A DNA stretch of 64,000 nt from CALNYX01 sp942490925 (GCA_942490925.1 CALNYX010000017.1:868001-932000), one strand, 5' to 3'; shown: positions 48,208 through 57,541, numbered from the stretch's first letter. Notes: generated by a model not told the origin, from the letters alone. Translations and numbers: made by a program.

Positions 48208-48626
48208 AGCAGCAAGAGGGCAAAGACAAATGCAAAGAGTGAAAAGGATTCAACAATCCCGATAGCGGCAAAACATTTTCCGTAAATAGCTGGTTGCTTG
48301 GCTGAGGCTTGAATACCTGTAGCACAACACTTTCCTTGCAAAATCGATGAGAAGAGCAGGGCAAACCCGATGCTTAAGCCGATACCAACTCCGCCGAGAG
48401 CTGAAAGTGATTTATCCTTGATTGCTCCATTCATCAAGAGCATCAAGATAAATCCGTAAATCGCTTGTGATGAGGGCATCGCCGACATCCCGATCATTTT
48501 TCCGTGTCCCTCGTCAATACGAGCCATCACAGCATGTGACGCCATCCCTGCAATTCCGCAGCCAAATGAGCTACCGATACAGGCAAGTCCTAAAACCAAT
48601 GCTGGTCCTACAACATCAAAGTCCAT
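48204..48626 (-). CDS. atpK: V-type ATPase subunit K (membrane rotor ring)
   Basis: 140 residues forming two helical hairpins (four membrane helices). Rotor-ring residues line up with Enterococcus hirae NtpK: S-Q in MPSSQAIYGF (its Thr64-Gln65), Q in SSILQGK (its Gln110) and E in AIGIVESFSLF (its Glu139). These are the Na+ ligands there, so Na+ binding is suggested. Only the second hairpin carries the carboxylate; the first has Gln, as in other V-type K subunits. Follows subunit I in the operon. Confidence 0.93.
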   Translation of the reverse strand: MDFDVVGPALVLGLACIGSSFGCGIAGMASHAVMARIDEGHGKMIGMSAMPSSQAIYGFILMLLMNGAIKDKSLSALGGVGIGLSIGFALLFSSILQGKCCATGIQASAKQPAIYGKCFAAIGIVESFSLFAFVFALLLL

Positions 48627-48634
48627 TGTTTCTC

Positions 48635-50536
48635 CTAGTCAATTTGTAGCAAAGAGAGGGGCTGAAATTGTCGTCCGCCACCTTCAAAGCTGTAATGATA
48701 CCATTCAATAAAGTTAAGACGCAAACCATGAATGACTCCACCCATTAAGGCGAGCACAAAATTCACGGTATGCCCCGCTAAAAAGACAAAAATTCCAAAA
48801 TATATCGGCATGCTTGCACCGATATGATCAAAAGTTGTTCCCATAATCATGCCTGCAAGCGAAAGGGCATAAATCCGCAAATAAGACATCACATCTGCAA
48901 ACACTTGAATCACTTGCATCGGTTCAGCAATGCCTGCCCACTTATGCTGAATAATCGCAAGAAGTGTCGCAAGCCCAATTCCGATAAATAACATATAGAG
49001 TCCAATAATCGGACTGCCTGCTTGTGGAACATCAAACAAGAAATAGATAAATGAGGTTGCTTTGATCACCTGAGGGAAGTAGAGATAGCCACCGATTAAG
49101 AAGATGACCCACCCTAAACCAGCCCAATTGCGATCGAGGTAGCGCAAAAAGGAGATGAGGATATGGATAGTCCCAATAAAGATGGCCAGTTCAATCAAAA
49201 TATTGTCTGTGAAGGTGTCATAGATGACATATTTATCGCCAGTATCTGTCTCTTTACGCACACCCATTAAGAAAGCTTCTGTAGTTTTAGCATCCTTGAG
49301 TTTAGGGTAGCTTTTGACAATCTCCTGATAAGCGCTATTTTTTTTCTCCATCAGGTAGTTAGCCTTCCGTTTCACAGCCCAGTCGACAACCGAGATCTTG
49401 CGCATGGGATTGTCTGGGGCAATAGGAATACCAAAAAACGAGGTGAGCATCACTCCCCAAACGATACACCCTATCGATAGTGACATTGCAAGTAGAATGA
49501 CGCGTCTAGCTAGGCCTGGCTTTTTACCAAACTTGAAGTAGAGAAAGAGCGTGAAACCAAAAATGAGAATTCCATAGCCGGCATCTGCAACGATCATAGA
49601 AAAGAACATTCCAAAGGCGATAAATACCCAAAGTGAAGGATCACGATCATCTTTAGCTGGCGTGTCATAAATGTTGACAAGATCCTCTCCAAGTCGCCCA
49701 AAACGTTTGTTTTCAAGATAAGTCGGCGTGCGATCTTTCTCTTCAACAGCAATGACTTCAATAACCATATCGAGTTCATCTACAATTTTGTCGAGAAGAG
49801 CTCGCTTATTCTTGGGAACCCATCCCTCGACAGAAAAGGCGCGAGCCTCAAGCAGTGGTTCAACTTTATCTTTTGCCTGGTTAAGGTGGTGGCGATTTAA
49901 CGCATCCGTCAACCCTTTTTTGAGCAGGTCTTTTTGGTGAGCAAGCGTTGCAAGTTGCGTCTCAAGATGATCGATATCTCGATACATATTGGCTAAGTCA
50001 TACCGCAACTCATTTACAGAACGCTCAATGATGATTTCAACTAAACCCTCATAGGGAGTGCGCTCAGCATTGATTGCTACATAGTAGTCTAGACCGTAAG
50101 AAGAGCCAACAAAAATTAGGTTTTCTCCTTCTACATCGGATCCTTGCTTGGCAAAAAAGAATTGGAAAATGCGCTTGGACTCTTGTTCCAATGCATGAAG
50201 ATTTGAAACAGAAAACTCACCAAAGATTTCAACGCGTGAGATCTCTTTTTCGGTGATTCGTTTCTGCTCGAGTAGATGCTCAAGCTTCTCTTTGTACTCG
50301 ATTACAGCTCGTGCAAGCACACTTGCTGACTTGTAGTCGGCCTGAGGAGCCTGTTTCACCGGTACCATTTGACGTAGCACATGCAGTGCATCGATAAAGT
50401 TTTGGATATTGCCAGGAACTTCCAAATCAACCGGGCCAATAAACTCGACAATGCCCTGATCTTGCGCATGCTTGAAAAAACGTTCGCGGTTGGAAGCAGG
50501 TCCGAGCATCAATACTTTTTCTACATCAACACGCAT
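48635..50536 (-). CDS. atpI: V-type ATPase subunit I (a-type stator channel)
   Basis: 633 residues. The N-terminal half (1-300) is cytosolic and coiled-coil rich (YRDIDHLETQLATLAHQKDLL), the C-terminal half has about seven or eight membrane helices (LWVFIAFGMFFSMIVADAGYGIL, IFIGTIHILISFLRYL, YALSLAGMIMGTTFDHIGA, HTVNFVLALMGGVIHGLRLNFIEWY). SYLRIYALSLAG carries the conserved Arg of the ion half-channel. Its start overlaps subunit D by 11 bp. Confidence 0.95.
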   Translation of the reverse strand: MRVDVEKVLMLGPASNRERFFKHAQDQGIVEFIGPVDLEVPGNIQNFIDALHVLRQMVPVKQAPQADYKSASVLARAVIEYKEKLEHLLEQKRITEKEISRVEIFGEFSVSNLHALEQESKRIFQFFFAKQGSDVEGENLIFVGSSYGLDYYVAINAERTPYEGLVEIIIERSVNELRYDLANMYRDIDHLETQLATLAHQKDLLKKGLTDALNRHHLNQAKDKVEPLLEARAFSVEGWVPKNKRALLDKIVDELDMVIEVIAVEEKDRTPTYLENKRFGRLGEDLVNIYDTPAKDDRDPSLWVFIAFGMFFSMIVADAGYGILIFGFTLFLYFKFGKKPGLARRVILLAMSLSIGCIVWGVMLTSFFGIPIAPDNPMRKISVVDWAVKRKANYLMEKKNSAYQEIVKSYPKLKDAKTTEAFLMGVRKETDTGDKYVIYDTFTDNILIELAIFIGTIHILISFLRYLDRNWAGLGWVIFLIGGYLYFPQVIKATSFIYFLFDVPQAGSPIIGLYMLFIGIGLATLLAIIQHKWAGIAEPMQVIQVFADVMSYLRIYALSLAGMIMGTTFDHIGASMPIYFGIFVFLAGHTVNFVLALMGGVIHGLRLNFIEWYHYSFEGGGRQFQPLSLLQID

Positions 50537-51152
50537 CGACTTTTTCCTTCAGCTTACGCTGCTCAATTTTGGTTTTAGCCACCTTTGCCTGACCCACAGC
50601 TGCTAACTCCTGGTCTCCCAAAAAGACCTTGATTCTTTTGATGTTGTGTTGAGAACGAGGAATCAAATTCTTTTCAAAAAGATTCACTCGAATCGACACC
50701 TCTCGCAGCTCTTTTTCCAAAGCTTCTAGCTTCTCTTCAGCAACCATCACCTCCGCTCTAGCCTTCACCATTGCGCGGAGATGGAGCACAGCACCATCTA
50801 GCCACGCCGGTGTGCTGAAAAGAGGGTACTCAAACGGCTTGAAACTCACCCCTTCAAAAATTGGGACATCAACCCCTGCAATATTTTCATACCGCTTATC
50901 AATACTCTTGACCTCTGCAGCCTGCTGCAAACTCAAACCGATCTTTTCACTGAGCAGGCTCCCTTCAGAAGAGACTGTCAGCCGCTTTTCATGAAACCCA
51001 TCCTCAAGATCTGTAATCTCACCACGCACATCATTGACTTCACTTTGCAACATCGCTTTTTTGAGCTGCAAAGTGGGCAAATACTTCTCCAACTGGGCGA
51101 GCTTCACCTGTTGGGAGCGCAATTCATTTTTAGTGAGTTTGACTTCTGCCAC
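50526..51152 (-). CDS. atpD: V-type ATPase subunit D (central shaft)
   Basis: 208 residues, long antiparallel helices as expected for the rotor shaft: VKLTKNELRSQQVKLAQLEKYLPTLQLKKAML at the N-terminus and NLIPRSQHNIKRIKVFLGDQELAAVGQAKVAKTKI at the C-terminus, both family-typical. It couples catalytic A3B3 turnover to the ring. Start 2 bp after subunit B. Confidence 0.95.
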   Translation of the reverse strand: MAEVKLTKNELRSQQVKLAQLEKYLPTLQLKKAMLQSEVNDVRGEITDLEDGFHEKRLTVSSEGSLLSEKIGLSLQQAAEVKSIDKRYENIAGVDVPIFEGVSFKPFEYPLFSTPAWLDGAVLHLRAMVKARAEVMVAEEKLEALEKELREVSIRVNLFEKNLIPRSQHNIKRIKVFLGDQELAAVGQAKVAKTKIEQRKLKEKVDAC

Positions 51153-51154
51153 AC

Positions 51155-52453
51155 CTACCCTGGCCAGTATTTTTCAACAAGTTTCTGCTTGATTCCCACT
51201 TCATGCCTCTGGAAGCACTCAGCAAGAATCTTCCAACCTAAATCAAGCGCCTCTTCAAGAGAAATATTCACCTCAAGATCCATCATCTGCTTTTCAAATA
51301 GCTTTGAATAGGCCAATAGTTTTTCATCCCAACGCGACAATTTGAAACCCATTGACTCACGCTCTTTTGCTTTTTTAGAATCGGCATAGAGACGAATCAT
51401 ACCATTGGCCAAATCTCCATGATCATCGCGTGTCACCTTTCCAATGACAAGCTGTTTCAAACGGGAGAGTGAACCAAATGGATCTATTGAACCATCATGC
51501 AAATAAAACTGGCCCTCAGTGATATATCCCGTATTATCGGGCACTGGGTGCGTCACATCGTCACCTGGCATTGTTGTTACGCTGATCACGGTGATTGAGC
51601 CACTTCCATCGATATCGACTGCTTTTTCATAACGTGAAGCCAAATCAGAGTAGATAGATCCTGGATAGCCTCGATTTGAGGGAACCTGATCCATTGTGAT
51701 CGAAATCTCTTTGATTGCATCAGCAAACGCAGTCATATCAGTGAGCAGTACAAGTACATTTTTTCCACTTGTTGCAAACTTTTCAGCGCAGGCCAATGCC
51801 ATATCAGGAGCGAGCATACATTCTACTGCAGGATCGACGGCGCGATGAACAAACATCACTGTACGTTCTGCAGAGCCCGCATTTTCAGCGTTGTCGATAA
51901 AGGCTTGGTAGTCGGCAAAGGTAAGTCCCATTCCGCCAATCATCACGACATCAGCATCCGTTTGATTGGCGATCCGCATTAAAAGGGCATTGTAAGGCTC
52001 TCCTGCGACCGAAAAGATTGGAATTTTCTGAGACTTCACAAGACAGTTAAACATGTCAATCATCGGAATGTTGGTACGCACCATTTCACGAGGAATGATC
52101 CGTTTAACTGGATTGAAAGATGTTTGCCCAATCTCTACCTGCTCTCCAAAAATTTCTGGGCCATTATCGATCGGTTCGCCTGCCCCATTGAGGCGACGTC
52201 CTAACAGACCTTCTCCATAAGTCGCCTCCATTTGACGGCCGAGGAAAATCACTTTGTCTCCCGTCGAAATTCCGCGCGTACCACCAAAGACCTGAAGCGT
52301 TGCTTGATCCTGTTCAAAACGGAGCACCGAAGCATACGTAGACTGGCCATCTTTTTTCTCAATGCGTGCCAAATCACCCAGCTTTGCTTTTTCAGCCGTC
52401 ACCGTGATCAAATTTCCTCGCATATCATTGATTCGATCGTGTATTTTTTTCAT
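51155..52453 (-). CDS. atpB: V-type ATPase subunit B (regulatory)
   Basis: 432 residues, non-catalytic nucleotide-binding-like subunit. Seen: GKVIFLGRQ-type N-terminal barrel, GLLGRRLNGAGEPID, IPREMVRTNIPMIDMFN, and FSVAGEPYN in place of a Walker A loop (no GKT), as expected. VLLTDMTAFADAIKEIS and PSNRGYPGSIYSDLASRYEKA follow. Overlaps the A subunit by 4 bp. Confidence 0.95.
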   Translation of the reverse strand: MKKIHDRINDMRGNLITVTAEKAKLGDLARIEKKDGQSTYASVLRFEQDQATLQVFGGTRGISTGDKVIFLGRQMEATYGEGLLGRRLNGAGEPIDNGPEIFGEQVEIGQTSFNPVKRIIPREMVRTNIPMIDMFNCLVKSQKIPIFSVAGEPYNALLMRIANQTDADVVMIGGMGLTFADYQAFIDNAENAGSAERTVMFVHRAVDPAVECMLAPDMALACAEKFATSGKNVLVLLTDMTAFADAIKEISITMDQVPSNRGYPGSIYSDLASRYEKAVDIDGSGSITVISVTTMPGDDVTHPVPDNTGYITEGQFYLHDGSIDPFGSLSRLKQLVIGKVTRDDHGDLANGMIRLYADSKKAKERESMGFKLSRWDEKLLAYSKLFEKQMMDLEVNISLEEALDLGWKILAECFQRHEVGIKQKLVEKYWPG

Positions 52454-54204
52454 ACCTTCGCACTGTTAATCATTTCCTGAATCTCAGCTAAAATGTGCTG
52501 AAACTCCTCACTTTTAAACTCGACAGAGTTCATCGATTTGATCTTCCCTTGCAACGTCAAGAAAAACTCCCGCGCTTTATCGCGAGAAGGAAACTCAAAC
52601 TGCGTGTCAAAAATCAAATTGATCAACTCAAAAAGCGGGATTTGCCGCTCTAGTGGACAGTAGGCATCGATTGGATCAAACGCATTTTGCTGCAAATAGC
52701 AAAAATCATAGAGCTCAGCTTTCAAATGAACAAGAATGTCATCCATTGAAGTTCCCTCTTCTCCAACAACCTCCATCCGCTTCCCAATTTCATCCCCCTC
52801 TTTCAAGAAACGCGCCGCTTGTGTCACCATCTCTCCCCATCCTGCGACATCCTTCTCAAGTTGCTTTGCCACAACTCCAACATATTTTGACCATGAGATT
52901 AACGGATCAACAGCAGGGTAGCGCCTTGCATCAGAGCGGCTACGCGATAGGCCACAAAAGGCCCCAACAACAGAGAGTGTCGCCTGAGTAACAGGCTCTT
53001 CAAAGTTTCCTCCTGCGGGAGAAACAGCTCCGCAAATGGTGACCGTTCCCTGTTTATCCCCTTTCAAGGAGACCACGCCCCCACGTTCATAAAAGGCTGC
53101 AATGCGTGAGGCCAAATAGGCTGGAAACGCCTCTTCACCCGGAATCTCTTCCAACCGACCAGACATCTCACGAAGAGCTTGCGCCCATCTTGAGGTTGAG
53201 TCTGCTAAGAGCAAGACATCAAGCCCCATCTGGCGGTAATACTCTGCAATTGTCATTCCCATATAAATGGACGATTCACGTGCCGCAACAGGCATCGAAG
53301 ATGTATTACAAATGATACACGTACGCGTCATCAATGGTTCGTTTGTATGCGGATCGATCAATTCAGGAAACTCTCGCAATACCTCAACAACCTCACCAGC
53401 ACGCTCTCCACAAGCACAGAGCACGACTAAATCGACAGAAGAATATTTTGAAAGATGGTGTTGCAACACTGTTTTTCCAGCTCCAAATGGCCCAGGAGTA
53501 CAGAAAGTTCCTCCTTTCAAAATAGGCATCTGTGTATCCAAAATGCGTGACCCCGTGTCCATCATCTTAGTTGGCTTCACCTTTTCTCCCTGAAAAAGCG
53601 GTATTTTAATCGGCCATTTTTGCACCATCGTAAAGGAGAGCTCTTCGCCCTTCTCATCTTTACCACGTGCAACCACCGTATCAATCGTGTACTTCCCTGG
53701 AGAAATCACCCAAGTAAGCGTCACTTTTCCAAAAAACGCGAATGGGACCATAATCTGATGTTCAAAACGTCCTTCCAAAGTCGTCCCAAGCGTCTCTCCC
53801 CTTTCCAGACAATCCCCAATTTTTGCAACTGGCACATAATCCCACTCAGCCTTGCGATCGAGAGGCTCTACATAAATTCCCCTAGGAAGAAAATAACCCG
53901 TTTTCTCTGCAATTGCTTCTAAACGGTTTTGCAATCCATCAAAAATCGAGCGTAGAAGCCCTGGTCCAAGTTCAGCTTCAAGCAAATCTCCAGTAAACCG
54001 CACAGGCGTGCCTAGCTGAACACCGCGAGTATCTTCAAAAACCTGAAGCTTCACTTCATTACCAACGACCTCAAGCACCTCTCCTTTCAAACCTATTTGA
54101 TCGACCTCAACATAAGCCACTTCCCCTTGGCGTACCTCTCCTTCAAATTTCACTTGAAGCAGATTTCCAAATCCCTTCACGACCGTTCCAGTAGCTAGTG
54201 TCAT
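52450..54204 (-). CDS. atpA: V-type ATPase subunit A (catalytic)
   Basis: 584 residues. Walker A GPFGAGKTVLQHHL, Walker B region DVLLLADSTSRWAQALREMSGRLEEIPGEE (given in parts: LLLADSTSRW and GRLEEIPGEEAFPAYL), the V-type non-homologous insert with KWPIKIP, and MVQ. It hydrolyses or makes ATP at the A/B interface. In chlamydiae with a V-type enzyme the direction in vivo is debated. Overlaps its neighbours on both sides by 4 bp, so the operon is tightly coupled. Confidence 0.96.
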   Translation of the reverse strand: MTLATGTVVKGFGNLLQVKFEGEVRQGEVAYVEVDQIGLKGEVLEVVGNEVKLQVFEDTRGVQLGTPVRFTGDLLEAELGPGLLRSIFDGLQNRLEAIAEKTGYFLPRGIYVEPLDRKAEWDYVPVAKIGDCLERGETLGTTLEGRFEHQIMVPFAFFGKVTLTWVISPGKYTIDTVVARGKDEKGEELSFTMVQKWPIKIPLFQGEKVKPTKMMDTGSRILDTQMPILKGGTFCTPGPFGAGKTVLQHHLSKYSSVDLVVLCACGERAGEVVEVLREFPELIDPHTNEPLMTRTCIICNTSSMPVAARESSIYMGMTIAEYYRQMGLDVLLLADSTSRWAQALREMSGRLEEIPGEEAFPAYLASRIAAFYERGGVVSLKGDKQGTVTICGAVSPAGGNFEEPVTQATLSVVGAFCGLSRSRSDARRYPAVDPLISWSKYVGVVAKQLEKDVAGWGEMVTQAARFLKEGDEIGKRMEVVGEEGTSMDDILVHLKAELYDFCYLQQNAFDPIDAYCPLERQIPLFELINLIFDTQFEFPSRDKAREFFLTLQGKIKSMNSVEFKSEEFQHILAEIQEMINSAKV

Positions 54205-54995
54205 GTCACTTTCCTTTCTATTTCATCGATCACTTCAATTCCCTTCTGCATATCAAGCTCCAGCCATCTCTCTACAATAATCAAGCGCGCCATATAATTT
54301 AAGATCCGATTGATTGTGAAGAGTTCTCCTCCCCAAAGCTCAATCATATGATTAAATTGATACTCATAAAGCGCTTTGTGCAATTCTAGCGGATTTTCTT
54401 GATGATGTTCGAAAACAGGCTTCAAATCCTTATAATCAAAGGGCGGTTCATACCCCTTCGCATCTTTTTGCGCAAGCAATTGAGCAATAAAAGGATCCGT
54501 TTCATCCTCATACTGTAATTCAACTGCAATATCCTTCTCCAACAACTTAGCTCGAAACCCAAGTAAAACAAGCCTCCACTCTTTTTGAAAATGGAAATAG
54601 CTGCGTAGAAAACCCTTATGCTCCTCTGCTGCATGATCATAAAAATCACTCAGCAGAAATGAAAAGTTTGCTAGCCTATCTTCATTCGAGTGATGCTTAT
54701 TGAGAAAATCGACTAAAAACGGAGGAAATTCCTCATCTCCAGGCCAGGAATAGTCAAGCAGCGCCTGTTCAATCTCCTCAGCATTCAGGTTACCTCGAGG
54801 ATCCAAAGGCTCTACAGCCCAGAAGCTTCGGATATTTTCAAAGTCTATCTGTCTGAAAAAAGCCTCTACACTCTTTAAATCATCATCGCTGAGGTTAACC
54901 TTAAGCAACTCTTTGAGTTCCACATAACCCAAAGCCGGCACATGTCCAATTTCGAGAGGAGGGAGCAAACTTGCTAAAAAAAAATACTCATTCAT
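54201..54995 (-). CDS. V-ATPase-associated DUF2764 protein (CT309 type)
   Basis: 264 residues between subunits E and A, where chlamydial and some Bacteroidetes and spirochaete V-ATPase operons encode a DUF2764 protein, thought to replace or match subunit C. It begins MNEYFFLASLLPPLEIG and is helical (LVDFLNKHHSNEDRLANFSFLLSDFYDHA, YQFNHMIELWGGELFTINRILNYMARLIIVERW). No catalytic motif. Four-base overlaps with both neighbours. Role as a stalk connector is an inference from position. Confidence 0.85.
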   Translation of the reverse strand: MNEYFFLASLLPPLEIGHVPALGYVELKELLKVNLSDDDLKSVEAFFRQIDFENIRSFWAVEPLDPRGNLNAEEIEQALLDYSWPGDEEFPPFLVDFLNKHHSNEDRLANFSFLLSDFYDHAAEEHKGFLRSYFHFQKEWRLVLLGFRAKLLEKDIAVELQYEDETDPFIAQLLAQKDAKGYEPPFDYKDLKPVFEHHQENPLELHKALYEYQFNHMIELWGGELFTINRILNYMARLIIVERWLELDMQKGIEVIDEIERKVT

Positions 54996-55618
54996 GTTTG
55001 AAATAGAATCTCACGAAAATCTTTACGGATATACCGACCAAGCAGCTCTTTGAGCGCTTCATCACTCAAATCAAGCGTAAGCTTGCGATCCAATAACTTA
55101 AGCTGGACTCCGCCAGCAAACTCACCTATCTCTACACTCTGCCCCTTTAACTTCTGCACAATTTCTTTAGCTAACAGCGCATTCACCTGCTCGACTGTCA
55201 CTGTTTTTGCAACAACAGCTGAAAAGTCTGCGCTAGTTCCTTCTTTTTCAATAGCTTGCGCCAAAGCTGTAATCAGATTTGCGCTAACTTTTGGATCAAC
55301 CGTCTCCTTTTCAATCCAATCCATTAGACTGCTGTTAAGGAGTTTGTTCTCTATATCTTGCCTCAACGATTCAAGGATCTGCTGACATGCTTGAACCAAC
55401 GTACTGTTGAACAATTTTTTTTCATCTTCAATCTTTTTACGCGCCCCATTGATGAGTTGCTGCGCTTTTTCTTCAGCTTCGCGCAAAAGGCGTTGACTCT
55501 TTTCTTGCGCCTGTTCAAGAATTGCAGCTGCTTCATGCTTAGCAGGTTCAATAGTTTCTGTTTTCAGAATCTCACATATTTTTTTGATTTTGTCTTTGCC
55601 TGTATCGACTGAATCCAT
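54992..55618 (-). CDS. atpE: V-type ATPase subunit E (peripheral stalk)
   Basis: 208 residues. A long charged N-terminal helix (ETEPAKHEAAAILEQAQEKSQRLLREAEEKAQQ region) of the peripheral stalk, then a small mixed domain ending DLSDEALKELLGRYIRKDFREILFQ. It heads the operon E-DUF2764-A-B-D-I-K-lipoprotein on the minus strand; GAGG lies 8-9 nt before the ATG. Confidence 0.92.
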   Translation of the reverse strand: MDSVDTGKDKIKKICEILKTETIEPAKHEAAAILEQAQEKSQRLLREAEEKAQQLINGARKKIEDEKKLFNSTLVQACQQILESLRQDIENKLLNSSLMDWIEKETVDPKVSANLITALAQAIEKEGTSADFSAVVAKTVTVEQVNALLAKEIVQKLKGQSVEIGEFAGGVQLKLLDRKLTLDLSDEALKELLGRYIRKDFREILFQT

Positions 55619-55696
55619 TATGGTGAACCTCTTTGTACGTTAGAGCAACAGGGTGTCAGAGAAATCTAAAAAATTCAAGGGATTTTCGAGGTCACG

Positions 55697-56164
55697 ATGC
55701 GTTTCATTTTTACACTACTTTTTTTCTCTTCAGTTGGATTTGCCAATTTTACGTTTATTCCACCAAAGGGTTGGGATTGCGTTCAAGATCGCGATCAGCT
55801 CCCAAAAAAAGTTCAAGTTGTTTATATTGGGACAGGTAACGCCAATTTCATGCCCTCGCTTAACCTTGCCGAAGAGCCTGTTACGATATCATTGCGCGAG
55901 TATGTCTCCGCCGCCAAAACCTACCATGAAGCCGAACCCGAGACGGCTTGCCGCGAACTTGGCACAATCAAAACAAAGGCAGGCAATGCACACGTTCTAC
56001 AAATCGATCGAAAGACAGGTTGGGGCGATGTACGGTTCATTCAAGCAACATTGATAGTCAACAACATAGCTTATGTAATTACAGGCACCTGTTTAAGAGA
56101 TGAGTTCGGCACATTTTGCCCTGCTTTCTTCGAAGCGATACAAACGTTTGATGTTGAGAGATGA
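55697..56164 (+). CDS. Small exported protein divergent from the V-ATPase operon
   Basis: 155 residues with a signal peptide MRFIFTLLFFSSVGFA. The mature chain starts NFTFIPPKGWDCVQDRDQLPKKVQVVYIG and alternates strands and helices, ending CPAFFEAIQTFDVER; four Cys. This looks like a small periplasmic alpha/beta domain of the kind seen with stress-type PsbP/MOG1-like folds (fold by eye, uncertain). GAGG lies 5 nt upstream of the ATG. It occupies the place of CT311 in C. trachomatis, but I see no clear similarity to it. Confidence 0.6.
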   Translation: MRFIFTLLFFSSVGFANFTFIPPKGWDCVQDRDQLPKKVQVVYIGTGNANFMPSLNLAEEPVTISLREYVSAAKTYHEAEPETACRELGTIKTKAGNAHVLQIDRKTGWGDVRFIQATLIVNNIAYVITGTCLRDEFGTFCPAFFEAIQTFDVER

Positions 56165-56171
56165 AAAAAGT

Positions 56172-56201
56172 TTGTACAGGAAATATAAATTTTACTAGAA
56201 T
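56172..56201 (+). promoter_or_regulatory. Predicted promoter for the small exported protein genes
   Basis: TTGTAC (56172-56177), 18-bp spacer, TAGAAT (56196-56201), leader of about 35 nt with GGAGAG before the ATG at 56244. Confidence 0.5.
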
Positions 56202-56243
56202 GACACTTAAGCATAAAAAACATATGCAACCACGGAGAGACCA

Positions 56244-56531
56244 ATGAAAAAAGCAATCTCATGTTTATCGATCTTAGCACTGCTTGCTGGACCATTCGCT
56301 AACTTTGCATTTGCGGATGAAGTAGAAGTTTCTGAAACTGTAGAAGCGCCTACATACGTCACACTTCCAACAGACAACGCACTTGCTGCAAATGATAACT
56401 ACTATAGCAGCCCAGCTTACGAAAGTGGCACATTTATGGGTATGAACTGGATTAAATGGGGCCTATTGTTAGGTGCTATTGGTGGTGCAACAGCAATTGC
56501 TGTGACGCACAACACAAGCAACTCCCATTAA
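56244..56531 (+). CDS. Small exported protein with C-terminal hydrophobic segment
   Basis: 95 residues. Signal peptide MKKAISCLSILALLAGPFANFAFA, an acidic middle with Tyr/Ser (NDNYYSSPAYESGTF), and a hydrophobic C-terminal segment (WIKWGLLLGAIGGATAIAV) ending THNTSNSH. The Gly/Ala helix and Ser/Asn/His tail resemble the end of the next protein, so the two may belong to one family. Strong GGAGAG ribosome binding site. Envelope location likely; function unknown. Confidence 0.6.
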   Translation: MKKAISCLSILALLAGPFANFAFADEVEVSETVEAPTYVTLPTDNALAANDNYYSSPAYESGTFMGMNWIKWGLLLGAIGGATAIAVTHNTSNSH

Positions 56532-56567
56532 TCTAATTGAGGCACCGAGAGTTATCGAGGAATTGAG

Positions 56568-57050
56568 ATGAAGAAAGTTATTGCGTTGTTGTCTATGCTC
56601 TTAATGTGCAGCAACAGCCTGTGTGCCGCTAGTGACACTTTTATAGACTACCAAAACTACAATCATGGTTACTGCCCTGATTGTAGTTGCTATCCGTGTC
56701 GTTGCGACTCACATCCTTGTTCAGATCCAAACCCATGCTCTCAGTGCCCTAATGGTTCTTGCCCCCAAAACACAGACGGCCCCTATCCGATGCAACCACC
56801 TCCATGTCCTCCAGGGGCATCATGTGGAAGTTGCAACGAGTCGTCCCCTTGTGGCCAGCCTGCTTGTAGCTCTTGTCCTACTCCATGTTCACCTTGTAGT
56901 TCACCGTGCCAAGATCCTTGTGATCCTTGCGCTCCAGTTTGTGGTACAGATTGCGGAATATCAGTTTGTGCGATTGGAGTTGCAGTTGCTGCAGTTGCAG
57001 CGGCAGCAGCCATTATCATTGCCTCTTCTAATGGATCTGCTTCTCACTAA
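56568..57050 (+). CDS. Cysteine- and proline-rich exported protein
   Basis: 160 residues. Signal peptide MKKVIALLSMLLMCSNSLCA, then about 100 residues with about 23 Cys arranged in C-x-x-C and P-C-x-P-C units (CPDCSCYPCRCD, CGSCNESSPCGQPACSSC), then a hydrophobic segment (VAVAAVAAAAAIIIA) and tail SSNGSASH. GAGG lies upstream of the ATG. Chlamydiae stiffen their envelope with disulfide-linked Cys-rich proteins such as OmcA and OmcB; this may be a lineage-specific member, though it is not homologous by eye. The hydrophobic tail may anchor it in a membrane. Confidence 0.65.
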   Translation: MKKVIALLSMLLMCSNSLCAASDTFIDYQNYNHGYCPDCSCYPCRCDSHPCSDPNPCSQCPNGSCPQNTDGPYPMQPPPCPPGASCGSCNESSPCGQPACSSCPTPCSPCSSPCQDPCDPCAPVCGTDCGISVCAIGVAVAAVAAAAAIIIASSNGSASH

Positions 57051-57091
57051 ACATTGCCAAAAATCCACTCTTCAGTAAGAATAGTTCACCT

Positions 57092-57541
57092 ATGATCTAT
57101 TTACTTATGCTCTTATCCCTATTTTGTAGTTGCAGACACCCCAATTGCTGGGAGTGTCAGGAGATGACTAAAACGGCTCAAGAGCACCGTTCTGCTCGCG
57201 TCACGTTTACCCCTGACAGCACATTTTGTACTCTCCAATTAGAGTTATTGCAGGGAGAGTTTGGTACTATTGGTTATCTAAATACTGTACGAGGTAATTT
57301 GCCACCGACTGACAAAGTCACCATTGCAATTGGTGAAAAGATCAGTATTGTGGACGGGATTCGTTTAGAGGGCAATCAAAAGATGCGTCTCCCCGACCAG
57401 GCGACAGAGCTGATTATTGATTCGCTTTTAGAAGAGAAGCAAATCAAGATTATTCTGCAGAACTACCATGTTCAGGTTGAACCTGATTCCAAGCATCGGC
57501 ATTTAGTCCATCGCAGCAAGCGCTTCCGCGACATCTTCTAA
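57092..57541 (+). CDS. Small lipoprotein-like exported protein
   Basis: 149 residues. Hydrophobic start MIYLLMLLSLFCSC with a Cys at about 12-14 that could be lipidated although the lipobox is imperfect. The mature chain is strand-rich (ARVTFTPDSTFCTLQLELLQGEFGTIGYLN, KVTIAIGEKISIVDGIRLEG) and ends basic (HRHLVHRSKRFRDIF). No family recognised. It follows the Cys-rich gene by 41 bp on the same strand. Confidence 0.5.
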   Translation: MIYLLMLLSLFCSCRHPNCWECQEMTKTAQEHRSARVTFTPDSTFCTLQLELLQGEFGTIGYLNTVRGNLPPTDKVTIAIGEKISIVDGIRLEGNQKMRLPDQATELIIDSLLEEKQIKIILQNYHVQVEPDSKHRHLVHRSKRFRDIF

